DNA of 64,000 nucleotides from JACVRW01 sp034664125 (GTDB lineage Bacteria > Actinomycetota > Thermoleophilia > Solirubrobacterales > Thermoleophilaceae), in assembly GCA_034664125.1 (NCBI GenBank), contig JAXDIG010000048.1, positions 1-64,000 on the forward strand, given 5' to 3'. A program made the position numbers and the translations under genes. This document shows, in pieces, positions 56,556 to 63,489 of the stretch (position 1 is its first letter; the number at the start of each line of letters is the position of its first letter). The notes below the pieces were generated by a model. It searched no databases. It had not been told where the DNA came from and worked only from the letters and a program-made list of their open reading frames with translations.

Positions 56556-57944
56556 GTGCTTCGCCGGACCCGCCTGTTCCTCGCCGTGTTCCTGGTCGCC
56601 GCCGTCGCGACCCTGGCCGGCCTTGCGTTCACCGGCGCGGACGGTCCGCCCGGCTTCGGCCCGGTCACGGTCGACCCGGGTGAACCCGACCCGTTCGCCT
56701 ATGACCCCGATCGCGAGGACGAGTTCGTCGAGCGCGCCACCGCCGGGCACAGCCACGTGCTGTACGCCAAGAGCCCCGGTGGCGTAGAAGCCACCGCGCG
56801 CCGGGTGGCGCGCTGGCGCCCGCAGGTGGAGGCGGCGGCGGGCGCAGCAGGCCTCGACGCCGACCTGCTCGAGGCGATCGTGTTCCTCGAGAGCGCCGGC
56901 AGCCCCGGCGCGCGTGCCAGCGACGACCTCGAGGGCGCCGTCGGCCTGACCCAGATCCTGGCCGGCACGGCCACCAGCCTGCTCGGCATGCGCGTGGACG
57001 TCGCGGCCAGCGAGCGGCTCACGCGCCGCATGCGGCGCCGCGGCCCGAGCGCGCGCCTGCTGCACAAGCGCAGGCAGGTGGACGAGCGCTTCGACCCCCG
57101 CAAGGCGCTGGAGGGCGCGGCGCGCTACCTGAAGCTCGCCCGGCAGCGCTTCGGGCGCGAGGACCTCACGGTCGTCTCGTACCACATGGGGATGGGCAAC
57201 CTCGAGAACGTGCTCGCCGCCTACGGCAACCGCGACGCCGGCTGGGCGCAGGTCTACTTCGACGCCACGCCGAGCAACCACCCGCGCGCCTACAGGCTGC
57301 TCTCCGGCTTCGGCGACGACTCCGCCACCTACCTGTGGCGCGTCTACGCGGCGCGCGAGATCATGCGGCTCTACCGCGAGGATCGCGACAAGCTGCGCCG
57401 CCTGGCTCGACTGCAGACGGCCAAGGCATCCGCCGAGGAGGTGCTCCACCCGCGGTCGCAGACCAAGGTCTTCGAGACGCCGGACGAGCTGGACGAGGCC
57501 TACCGGTCAGGCGAGCTGCGGCCGTTCGGCGGCGTCCGCGGGATGCGGCTCGACCCGCAGGCCGGCGAGCTGGCCGGCCGCCTCGACGCCGAGCGCCGGC
57601 TCTACCACGGCCTGCGGCCCGAGGCGTACGAGCTCGCCGTCTACCTGGCCGCCGGAGTGCGCGACGTGTCGGGCACGAACGCGTCGTTGACCGTGACGAG
57701 CACGGTCCGCGACCTCGAGTACCAGCGGCTGCTGGTCCGCCGCAACCTGTTCGCCACGCGCGCGTACTCGCTGCACACCACCGGCTACGCCTTCGACGTG
57801 CGCCGCGACTACGCGAGCCGCGCCCAGGCGCTGGCGTTCCAGTACATGCTCGACCGGCTCCAGTCGCTCGACCTGATCGCCTGGGTGCGCGAGCCCGGCG
57901 CGATCCACATCACCGCCTCGAGCGAGGCGGACGGCCTGCTGTAA
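56556..57944 (+). CDS. Lytic transglycosylase (SLT) fused to M15/DUF5715-like domain
   Basis: 462 residues from GTG 56556. Signal/anchor LFLAVFLVAAVATLAGLAF. The SLT-like part has ADLLEAIVFLESAGSPGARA (catalytic Glu in the ES motif), AVGLTQILAGTATSLLGM, FDPRKALEGAARYLKLARQR and VVSYHMGMGNLENVL. The C-terminal part has SLHTTGYAFDVRRDYAS (HxxGxAxD, zinc ligands His and Asp of M15 peptidases) and EPGAIHITASS (third His). So one protein would cut both glycan strand and peptide, an unusual pairing. Exported cell-wall enzyme. Confidence 0.85.
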   Translation: MLRRTRLFLAVFLVAAVATLAGLAFTGADGPPGFGPVTVDPGEPDPFAYDPDREDEFVERATAGHSHVLYAKSPGGVEATARRVARWRPQVEAAAGAAGLDADLLEAIVFLESAGSPGARASDDLEGAVGLTQILAGTATSLLGMRVDVAASERLTRRMRRRGPSARLLHKRRQVDERFDPRKALEGAARYLKLARQRFGREDLTVVSYHMGMGNLENVLAAYGNRDAGWAQVYFDATPSNHPRAYRLLSGFGDDSATYLWRVYAAREIMRLYREDRDKLRRLARLQTAKASAEEVLHPRSQTKVFETPDELDEAYRSGELRPFGGVRGMRLDPQAGELAGRLDAERRLYHGLRPEAYELAVYLAAGVRDVSGTNASLTVTSTVRDLEYQRLLVRRNLFATRAYSLHTTGYAFDVRRDYASRAQALAFQYMLDRLQSLDLIAWVREPGAIHITASSEADGLL

Positions 57945-57979
57945 GCGCAAGCCGCGGGCTCGGCTCGCGGCGCAGCGAC
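57945..57979 (+). repeat. 35-nt hairpin element, copy 2 (family A)
   Basis: GCGCAAGC, arm CGCGGGC, loop TCG, arm GCTCGCG, GCGCAGCGAC, directly after the stop at 57944. Same length and constant flanks as 52856-52890 with changed arms that still pair, allowing one G-U pair. Confidence 0.7.
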
Positions 57980-57984
57980 GCCGT

Positions 57985-58887
57985 TCAGTAGACGGCTTGG
58001 AGCTCCTGCCACGCGTCCCAGTCGTGGCCGGGCACGATCAGCGCCTCGGGCGTCTCGGTGGCGTACTGGCGGATCTCGCGCAGCGAGCGCCGGAACAGGT
58101 GCTCGTCCTCGGTGCGGTAGGGGAGGTGGGTGTGCTCGAGCGTGCGGCGCAGGTAGATCGCGTCGGCCGCCACCAGCACCTCGCCGCTGGTCGTGCGCAG
58201 GACGATCGACATGTGGCCGAGCGTGTGGCCCGGGGTGTAGACGGCGCGCACGCTGCCGTCGCCGAACACGTCGAACGAGCGTGCGAAGCCCGAGAACGAC
58301 TCCACGCCCGGCCCTTCGAAGTCGAGCAGCCGGTAGTCGAAGCCGTGGTCGAACTGGCGCTTCACGTAGCCGTGCAGCTGCCCGTTGTTGGAGGCCGCCT
58401 CCCATTCGGCGGAGCTCACGACGAAGGTCGAGTCGGGGAACTCGGAGATGGCGCTCGCGTGATCGATGTGGAGGTGGGTCATCAGCACGACCTTCACCGC
58501 CGACGGCTCGATGCCGCGCTTGCGCAGCTGAGCCGGCGCCGACTGCTCGGTCGTCATCTGCACGTCCTTGAAGGTGAACTGCGAGAGCCGGCCGAGGTTC
58601 GCCTGCGGCTTGACCGCCACGGATGGGTGGAAACCCGTGTCGATCAGGATCGGCCCCACGCCGGGGTGCTCGACGAGGAAGGCGGGCACGGGCACGGTCA
58701 GCCAGTCCTCCTTCTTGACCCGCAGCCCGAACGCGCGCCGCCAGGCGAAGCGGCCCTCCTCGCGCAGGAACCACGCCTGGGGGCCGATCATCTGGCCCGT
58801 GAGCAGCGGGTGCAGCCGGACGCGTGCGCCCTCCTGCCCGCCGGGGAGCGGCAGCTCAGCGGGACGGGGCTCGGCCGCGGTCGCCAT
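57985..58887 (-). CDS. MBL-fold metallo-hydrolase (lactonase-like)
   Basis: 300 residues. The metal motif is VVLMTHLHIDHASAISEF (HxHxDH), with a further His in VYTPGHTLGHMSIVL, the bridging Asp in VLVAADAIYLRR and the last His in LIVPGHDWDAW. The layout resembles N-acyl-homoserine-lactone lactonases and other beta-lactone hydrolases. Start ATG 58887, preceded on the minus strand by TATGGT 8 nt away. It overlaps the PadR gene upstream by 32 bp and so is probably cotranscribed with it. Confidence 0.9.
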   Translation of the reverse strand: MATAAEPRPAELPLPGGQEGARVRLHPLLTGQMIGPQAWFLREEGRFAWRRAFGLRVKKEDWLTVPVPAFLVEHPGVGPILIDTGFHPSVAVKPQANLGRLSQFTFKDVQMTTEQSAPAQLRKRGIEPSAVKVVLMTHLHIDHASAISEFPDSTFVVSSAEWEAASNNGQLHGYVKRQFDHGFDYRLLDFEGPGVESFSGFARSFDVFGDGSVRAVYTPGHTLGHMSIVLRTTSGEVLVAADAIYLRRTLEHTHLPYRTEDEHLFRRSLREIRQYATETPEALIVPGHDWDAWQELQAVY

Positions 58888-59398
58888 CTACCGAGACCAT
58901 AACCCCCTCCCACCACTCGACTTGCTGGCGCTCCGCGGCGATTCCGGCCTCGAGCGCCAGGCGCGGTCCGGCCGGGACCGATTCCGGCATCGTGGCGCGG
59001 ATCTCCTCGTACTCGGCGAGCTTGCGCCTGTGCGCCTCGAGCTGGACCGGCGCCAGCTCGCCCGGCTCGGCGCCGAAGAAGAGCTTGAGCAGCGCCGGCG
59101 CCCGCAGCTCCGGGATCGCGTCGGTGGGCTCGGCGCGCCACTCGGCGAGCTCCCGGCGGCCCTTGTCGGTGATCGCGTAGAGCTTGCGCCGCCGCCCCCC
59201 GCGCTCGCGCTGCTCGGTCAGGTAGCCGGCCTTCGCGAGCCGCTCGGGCTCGGTGTAGAGCTGCGCGTGCTGCAGCGTCCAGAAGTTCCCCACCGACGCC
59301 GCGACCAGCTGCTTGAGCCGGTAGGGCGTGGCCTCGCCGGCCCACGCGAGGAGGCCCAGCACGATGTAGGAGATCGGTGTCAGGCGCGGCTCTTGCAT
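58856..59398 (-). CDS. PadR-family transcriptional regulator
   Basis: 180 residues. PadR winged-helix domain with PISYIVLGLLAWAGEATPYR, QLVAASVGNFWTLQHAQLYT and EPERLAKAGYLTEQRERGGR, RKLYAITDKGRRELAEW; C-terminal dimerisation helices LEAHRRKLAEYEEIRATMP. It is divergent from the carotenoid oxygenase gene, whose promoter overlaps its own. PadR proteins repress by binding palindromes in such regions. Start ATG 59398, with TAGATT 6 nt upstream. Confidence 0.92.
   Translation of the reverse strand: MQEPRLTPISYIVLGLLAWAGEATPYRLKQLVAASVGNFWTLQHAQLYTEPERLAKAGYLTEQRERGGRRRKLYAITDKGRRELAEWRAEPTDAIPELRAPALLKLFFGAEPGELAPVQLEAHRRKLAEYEEIRATMPESVPAGPRLALEAGIAAERQQVEWWEGVMVSVDGDRGRAPSR
58896..58901 (-). 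promoter_or_regulatory. -10-like TATGGT before the MBL gene (inside padR)
   Basis: TATGGT ends 8 nt before the ATG at 58887 on the minus strand. It lies within the padR coding region, so it could give an internal promoter. Confidence 0.3.
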
Positions 59399-59404
59399 TA
59401 GTCC

Positions 59405-59410
59405 AATCTA
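59405..59410 (-). promoter_or_regulatory. -10-like TAGATT for padR
   Basis: Reads TAGATT on the minus strand, 6 nt before the padR ATG at 59398. It overlaps the promoter for the divergent carotenoid oxygenase gene. Confidence 0.45.
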
Positions 59411-59415
59411 GACGG

Positions 59416-59421
59416 TACATT
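59416..59421 (+). promoter_or_regulatory. -10 TACATT with TTGCAT -35 for the carotenoid oxygenase gene
   Basis: TACATT ends 7 nt before the ATG at 59429. TTGCAT lies 17 nt upstream (59393-59398). The two elements straddle the padR start and the PadR-side -10, so a repressor bound here would block both genes. Confidence 0.5.
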
Positions 59422-59428
59422 GTCGACC

Positions 59429-60844
59429 ATGGCTACCGCAATGTCGCACACGCAGACGACGGACCACCGGCTCGGCTTCACGAGCCTCGAGGAGGAGACG
59501 GCGGTCGACAGCCTGCCGGTGGCGGGCGAGCTGCCCGCCTGGCTGAGCGGAGCCCTGGTGCGCGTGACGCCCGCGAAGCTCGAGGTCGGCGAGCGGCGCC
59601 TCGATCACTGGTTCGACGGCATCGCGATGCTCAACCGCTTCGGGATCGCGAACGGGCGCGTGTCCTACAAGAGCCGGTTCATCGACAGCGTGGCGTACCG
59701 GGATGCCAAGGAGGGCGAGTGGCGCCACGGCGGCTTTGCCACCGACCCATGCCGCTCGCTCTTCAAGCGCGTGCAGTCGATGTTCTCGCCGGACGTGACC
59801 GACAACCCCAACGTGAACCTGGCCCGCATCGGCGAGCGCTACATCGCGATGACCGAGACGCCGCTGCCGATCGAGTTCGACGCCGAGACGCTCGACTCCG
59901 TCGGGCGCCTCGAGTACACCGACAAGCTCAAGGCGCACGTGACCACCGCGCACCCGCACCACGACCGCGAGCGCGACGAGCTCCTGAACTACCACGCATA
60001 CTTCTCGCGCGTGAGCAAGTACGTGCTCTACGGGCTGCCGGCGGGGTCGTCGCAGCGGCGCGTGATCGCGGAGCTGCCGGTGAAGGAGCCGGCGTACATG
60101 CACGCCTTCGGCATGAGCGGGCACCACCTGATCCTCGCCGAGTACCCGCTGCGCGTGAACCCGCTGAAGATGGCGTTCGCGGGCAAGCCGTTCATCCAGA
60201 ACTACGTCTGGCGGCCGGAGGAGAGCACGAAGTTCCAGGTGATCGACCGCGAGACGGGGGCGCTGCGCGGCACCTACGAGACGGACGCCTTCTTCTGCTT
60301 CCACCATGTCAACGCGTTCGAGCGCGACGGCGACCTGATCATCGACCTGATCGCCTACGACGACCCCTCGATCATCGACACGCTCTACCTGGACGCCGAC
60401 GGCCCGCGCGGGGCGATCCCGCACACCGAGCTGCGCCGCTACACGATCGACCTGGACGGCGGAGGGGTGAGCTGGGAGAAGCTGGCGGAGGACGTGGAGC
60501 TGCCGCGCATCGACTACGGCCGGCGCAACACGCGCGAGTACCGCTACGCCTACTGCTCCCGCAGCGCCGGCGGCTGGTTCGACCAGCTGGTCAAGGTCGA
60601 CGTGACCGACGGCTCGCAGTCGGTCTGGTCAGCGCCGGGCTGCCACCCCGGCGAGCCGATCTTCGTGCGCGAGCCCGGCACGGAGGCCGAGGACGCCGGC
60701 GTGGTCCTGTCAGTCGTGCTCGACGCCGCCGCCGGGCGCTCCTTCCTGCTGGCGCTGGACGCGCACAGCTTCGAGGAGCTGGGCCGCGCGGAGGCGCCGC
60801 ACCACATCCCGTTCGGGTTCCACGGGCAGTTCCTGCGGGGGTAG
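59429..60844 (+). CDS. Carotenoid oxygenase (carotenoid/apocarotenoid cleavage)
   Basis: 471 residues of the retinal-pigment-epithelium/carotenoid oxygenase family. The four iron-binding His are visible in order: VTTAHPHHDRERD, PAYMHAFGMSGHH, CFHHVNAFERDGD and PFGFHGQFLRG near the C-terminus. The N-terminus has SGALVRVTPAKLEVGERRLD, then DHWFDGIAMLNRFG. It cleaves conjugated polyenes with O2. ATG 59429 or the ATG at 59441 could be the start. Its divergence from padR suggests ligand-responsive control. Confidence 0.92.
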   Translation: MATAMSHTQTTDHRLGFTSLEEETAVDSLPVAGELPAWLSGALVRVTPAKLEVGERRLDHWFDGIAMLNRFGIANGRVSYKSRFIDSVAYRDAKEGEWRHGGFATDPCRSLFKRVQSMFSPDVTDNPNVNLARIGERYIAMTETPLPIEFDAETLDSVGRLEYTDKLKAHVTTAHPHHDRERDELLNYHAYFSRVSKYVLYGLPAGSSQRRVIAELPVKEPAYMHAFGMSGHHLILAEYPLRVNPLKMAFAGKPFIQNYVWRPEESTKFQVIDRETGALRGTYETDAFFCFHHVNAFERDGDLIIDLIAYDDPSIIDTLYLDADGPRGAIPHTELRRYTIDLDGGGVSWEKLAEDVELPRIDYGRRNTREYRYAYCSRSAGGWFDQLVKVDVTDGSQSVWSAPGCHPGEPIFVREPGTEAEDAGVVLSVVLDAAAGRSFLLALDAHSFEELGRAEAPHHIPFGFHGQFLRG

Positions 60845-60848
60845 GCAT

Positions 60849-60866
60849 CTGGGCTCTCGCCCCCAG
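60849..60866 (+). terminator. Post-stop hairpin (repeat family B)
   Basis: CTGGGC-TCTC-GCCC-CCAG with GGCCCCCGC following, four bases after the stop at 60844. It shares GGGCTC-N-CGCCCCC and the trailing GGCCCCCGC with 35906-35925. The stem here is imperfect because of two extra Cs. Confidence 0.45.
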
Positions 60867-60921
60867 GCCCCCGCCGAAGATCGGCTTGCCGGTGGGATTT
60901 CAGCGAGTGGCTGCTGGCATA

Positions 60922-60927
60922 TAGGCT
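60922..60927 (+). promoter_or_regulatory. -10-like TAGGCT for ferritin
   Basis: TAGGCT ends 8 nt before the ATG at 60936. TTCAGC at 60899-60904 with a 17-nt spacer is a weak -35 candidate. No Shine-Dalgarno. Confidence 0.5.
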
Positions 60928-60935
60928 TCCGCGCC

Positions 60936-61436
60936 ATGCCGTCGGAACGCTTCGTCGAGGCCCTCAACGACCAGATCGGCCGCGAGTTCAACGCGGCGCA
61001 CCAGTACACCGCGCTCGCCGCGTACTACGACCGGCTGACCTTCCCGCGCCTGTCCAAGTTCTTCTCCGGCCAGGCCGAGGAGGAGCGCGGGCACGCGTTG
61101 AAGATGGTCAACTACCTGCGCGACACCGGTGCCGACCTGCACCTGGGCGCCGTCGCCGCCCCCAAGACGGAATTCGCCGACCACGTGGAGCCGATCAAGC
61201 TTGCGCTCGAGCACGAGCGCAAGGTGACCGTTTCGATCTCCGCGCTGTTCGAGATCGCCCGCGAGACGAGCGACTACGCGAGCGAGAGCTTCATGCAGTG
61301 GTTCGTGGACGAGCAGGTGGAGGAGGAGTCCACGATGGATGCCCTGCTCCAGGTCGCCGAACGGGTGCGCGAGTACCCGATGATGCTCGAGGAGTTCCTC
61401 GCCCGCGACAGCGACGAGCTGGGCGGGTCGGCCTAG
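60936..61436 (+). CDS. Ferritin
   Basis: 166 residues, the length of bacterial non-heme ferritins. Ferroxidase ligands in place: Glu17 in IGREFNAAHQYTALA, Glu50 and His53 in QAEEERGHALKMV, Glu94 in LEHERKVTVSI and Gln127/Glu130 in WFVDEQVEEESTMDA. A 24-mer that oxidises and stores iron. The start lies 8 nt after TAGGCT. The stop overlaps a Cys-rich small gene on the other strand. Confidence 0.94.
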   Translation: MPSERFVEALNDQIGREFNAAHQYTALAAYYDRLTFPRLSKFFSGQAEEERGHALKMVNYLRDTGADLHLGAVAAPKTEFADHVEPIKLALEHERKVTVSISALFEIARETSDYASESFMQWFVDEQVEEESTMDALLQVAERVREYPMMLEEFLARDSDELGGSA

Positions 61437-61630
61437 ACCTCGGCGGCCGCGCGCGCTTCGAACGAGCGGCGCAGCAGCGGCTCGTACTTGTGAAGGCTGG
61501 GCGGCACGCCGCGAAGGTGGGCCGGCAGCGGCTCGGTCACCGGGATGCCGAGGGCGCGCAGCAACTCCTCGTCGGCGATCTTGCGTCCGGGGCAGTCGCG
61601 GCAGCGGGGGGTCGAACGGCAGCACTTCAC
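61433..61630 (-). CDS. Small Cys-rich protein, about 65 residues
   Basis: From GTG 61630 the protein starts with KCCRSTPRCRDCPGRKIADE, a compact CC-x5-C-x2-C cluster suitable for one metal, then a helical EELLRALGIPVTEPLPAHLR and a basic tail. A GTG at 61642 adds four residues. TAGCGT lies 10 nt before GTG 61630. It overlaps the ferritin stop by 4 bp. I recognise a recurring actinobacterial KCCRS-PRC-CP pattern without known role; a zinc or iron site is possible. Confidence 0.65.
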   Translation of the reverse strand: MKCCRSTPRCRDCPGRKIADEELLRALGIPVTEPLPAHLRGVPPSLHKYEPLLRRSFEARAAAEV

Positions 61631-61656
61631 GGCGGACCGCACGCTATCAAATTCTC

Positions 61657-61670
61657 TTAGGGCCGCCTAA
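61657..61670. promoter_or_regulatory. TTAGG-N4-CCTAA dyad near ferritin and the Cys-rich gene
   Basis: TTAGG (61657-61661) and CCTAA (61666-61670) are perfect inverted half-sites. DtxR/IdeR boxes use the same TTAGG/CCTAA words but with a longer spacer. It lies upstream of the Cys-rich gene and the SDR gene, not of ferritin. Confidence 0.3.
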
Positions 61671-61684
61671 CAAGGCTCACTGGT

Positions 61685-61690
61685 TACGCT
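61685..61690 (+). promoter_or_regulatory. -10-like TACGCT for the SDR gene
   Basis: TACGCT ends 9 nt before the ATG at 61700. No Shine-Dalgarno. Confidence 0.4.
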
Positions 61691-61699
61691 GGCGCGGGC

Positions 61700-62542
61700 A
61701 TGCCCTCGCAGCTCTTTCAGCCCGGACTGCTCGACGACAAGGTCGCGATCGTCAGCGGAGGAGGCTCCGGCCTCGGGCGCGCCAGCGCGCTGGAGCTCGC
61801 CGCCCTCGGCGCCCAGGTGGTCGTGTGCGGGCGCCGCGACGAGCCGCTGCGGGAAACCGCCGCCGGTGCCGACGGCGGGCGCGTGGAGGCGCGGGTCTGC
61901 GACATCCGCGAGGAGGACCAGGTCGACGCGCTCGTCGACGCGGTGCTTGAGCGCCACGGCCGGATCGACCTGCTCGTGAACAACGCCGGCGGCCAGTACA
62001 TGACGGCGGCCGAGGACATCACGCCCAAGGGCTTCCGGACGGTGATGCGCCTGAACGTCGAGGGCACCTGGCTGATGACCCACGCGGTCGCGACGCGGGC
62101 GATGATTCCGGAGTCGCGCGGCGGCAAGATCGTGAACGTGACGCTCTCGCCCCACCACGGCCTGCCGGGGATGGCGCACTCGTCCGCGGCCCGGGCGGCG
62201 GTGGAGAACCTCACGCGCGTGCTCTCGATCGAGTGGGCCCGCTTCGGGATCAGGCTGACGGCGCTGGCGGCAGGGCACTTCGCCACCGACACTCTGATGA
62301 CGAAATACCCGCAGCAGGTGGTGGACGGCGTGGCCGGGACGGTGCCGCTCGGGAGGCTCGGGACCGAGCAGGAGTTCGCGTGGCTCGTGGCCTACCTCGC
62401 CAGCCCGGCGGGCGACTACCACTCCGGAGCGATCCTCACAATCGACGGGGCGCGCGACAACTGGTTCGGGACGTGGCCCCCCGGCGGGCTCACCGACGAC
62501 GCCGGCAAGCCGCTCGCCGAGCAGCGCAAGCCGAAGCCGTGA
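61700..62542 (+). CDS. SDR-family enoyl-CoA-reductase-like protein (PECR/DECR branch)
   Basis: 280 residues. NAD(P) loop VAIVSGGGSGLGRASALELA, NNAG in LLVNNAGGQYMTAAEDI. The usual YxxxK reads GMAHSSAARAAVENLTRVL, so Tyr is Ser and Lys is Arg. This is the normal pattern for peroxisomal trans-2-enoyl-CoA reductase-like and dienoyl-CoA reductase-like SDRs, which use another Tyr. Hence a CoA-ester reductase is more likely than an alcohol dehydrogenase. The stop overlaps the GNAT gene (GTGA). Confidence 0.85.
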   Translation: MPSQLFQPGLLDDKVAIVSGGGSGLGRASALELAALGAQVVVCGRRDEPLRETAAGADGGRVEARVCDIREEDQVDALVDAVLERHGRIDLLVNNAGGQYMTAAEDITPKGFRTVMRLNVEGTWLMTHAVATRAMIPESRGGKIVNVTLSPHHGLPGMAHSSAARAAVENLTRVLSIEWARFGIRLTALAAGHFATDTLMTKYPQQVVDGVAGTVPLGRLGTEQEFAWLVAYLASPAGDYHSGAILTIDGARDNWFGTWPPGGLTDDAGKPLAEQRKPKP

Positions 62543-63066
62543 CCGTTCCCGAGCTGCGCACGGAGCGGCTGGTGATGCGCGGGTTCCGCGAGGCGGACCT
62601 CGACGAGTGGGCGGCGATCTGCGCCGAGCCCGAGGTCATGCGCTGGGTGGGCGATTCGGACGGCTTGAGCCGCGAGGACGCATGGCGCCGCATGGCGTAC
62701 GTCGTGGGCCACTGGGAGCTGCGCGGCTTCGGGAATTGGGCGCTGGTGGAGCACGACACCGGCAAGCTGGTCGGCCGCGCCGGCCTGTACCGCCCCGAGG
62801 CGTGGCCGGGCCTCGAGGTCGGGTGGCTCGTGGGGCGCGAGCACTGGGGCCGCGGCTTTGCGCCCGAGGCCGGGCGGGCGGCGATGGAGTGGGGGCGCAA
62901 CGCGCTCGGGGCGGACCGCATCATCAGCTTGATCGAGGACGACAACGAGCGCTCGGCGCGCGTGGCCGAGAAGCTGGGCATGAGCGTCGTGGGGCGCACC
63001 CGCATCGTCAACGGACAGTTCGAGGTGCGCATTTTCGCCGTGGACTTGGGTAGCCAGGAAGCATGA
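62539..63066 (+). CDS. GNAT-family N-acetyltransferase (RimJ/RimL-type)
   Basis: 175 residues from GTG 62539, which overlaps the SDR stop. RTERLVMRGFREADLDEWAA and EVMRWVGDSDGLSREDAWRR open the domain; the acetyl-CoA loop is EHWGRGFAPEAGRAAMEWGR, followed by ISLIEDDNERSARVAEKLGM. Close to ribosomal-protein and amino-acid N-acetyltransferases; acceptor unknown. The stop overlaps the next gene by four bases (ATGA). Confidence 0.9.
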   Translation: MTVPELRTERLVMRGFREADLDEWAAICAEPEVMRWVGDSDGLSREDAWRRMAYVVGHWELRGFGNWALVEHDTGKLVGRAGLYRPEAWPGLEVGWLVGREHWGRGFAPEAGRAAMEWGRNALGADRIISLIEDDNERSARVAEKLGMSVVGRTRIVNGQFEVRIFAVDLGSQEA

Positions 63067-63467
63067 CCGCCGATCGGCCGGATGCCCGGCCTCCCGACGA
63101 CGACGACCCCCTGATCAGCGAGGAAGCGGCCGCAGCCGCGGCCGAGGCGGCTTCCATCGGGGGGCCGCGTCCGGACTACGACGTCGACGACGACCGCCGC
63201 GACGAGAGCTGGCGTCCCCTGGAGGAGGCCGGCGAAGGCGAGGCGGAGGGCTTCGAGCTGGCCGAGCGCGATCTGATCGAGGAGGCGTCGCACGGCGACG
63301 AGCGGCGTTCCCCCGAGGTGGACTCCTTCACACCCGAGCGCGAATCGGACGAGGCGACCGCCGTCTACGGCGAGCCCGACGAGGTCGATCCCACCGAGGT
63401 CGTGAGCGACCCGGCCGAGGACGAGGACGACCCGGGCGCCGGCCCCGGAGTGGCCGCCGACCGCTAG
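63063..63467 (+). CDS. Acidic, probably disordered actinobacterial protein
   Basis: 134 residues, strongly acidic (Asp/Glu) with low hydrophobicity. Blocks DESWRPLEEAGEGEAEGFEL and ERDLIEEASHGDERRSPEVD recur in actinobacterial proteins of unknown role. The N-terminus and C-terminus look disordered. It is coupled to the GNAT gene by ATG 63063. A GNAT-linked regulatory or chaperone-like role is only a guess. Confidence 0.65.
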   Translation: MTADRPDARPPDDDDPLISEEAAAAAAEAASIGGPRPDYDVDDDRRDESWRPLEEAGEGEAEGFELAERDLIEEASHGDERRSPEVDSFTPERESDEATAVYGEPDEVDPTEVVSDPAEDEDDPGAGPGVAADR

Positions 63468-63489
63468 CGCCGGGCGCCGCCCGTCGGGC

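Noticed and set aside
61657..61670. A true IdeR/DtxR iron box
   Set aside because: Half-sites match but the spacer is 4 nt instead of about 9 and it is not upstream of ferritin; listed only as a weak dyad.
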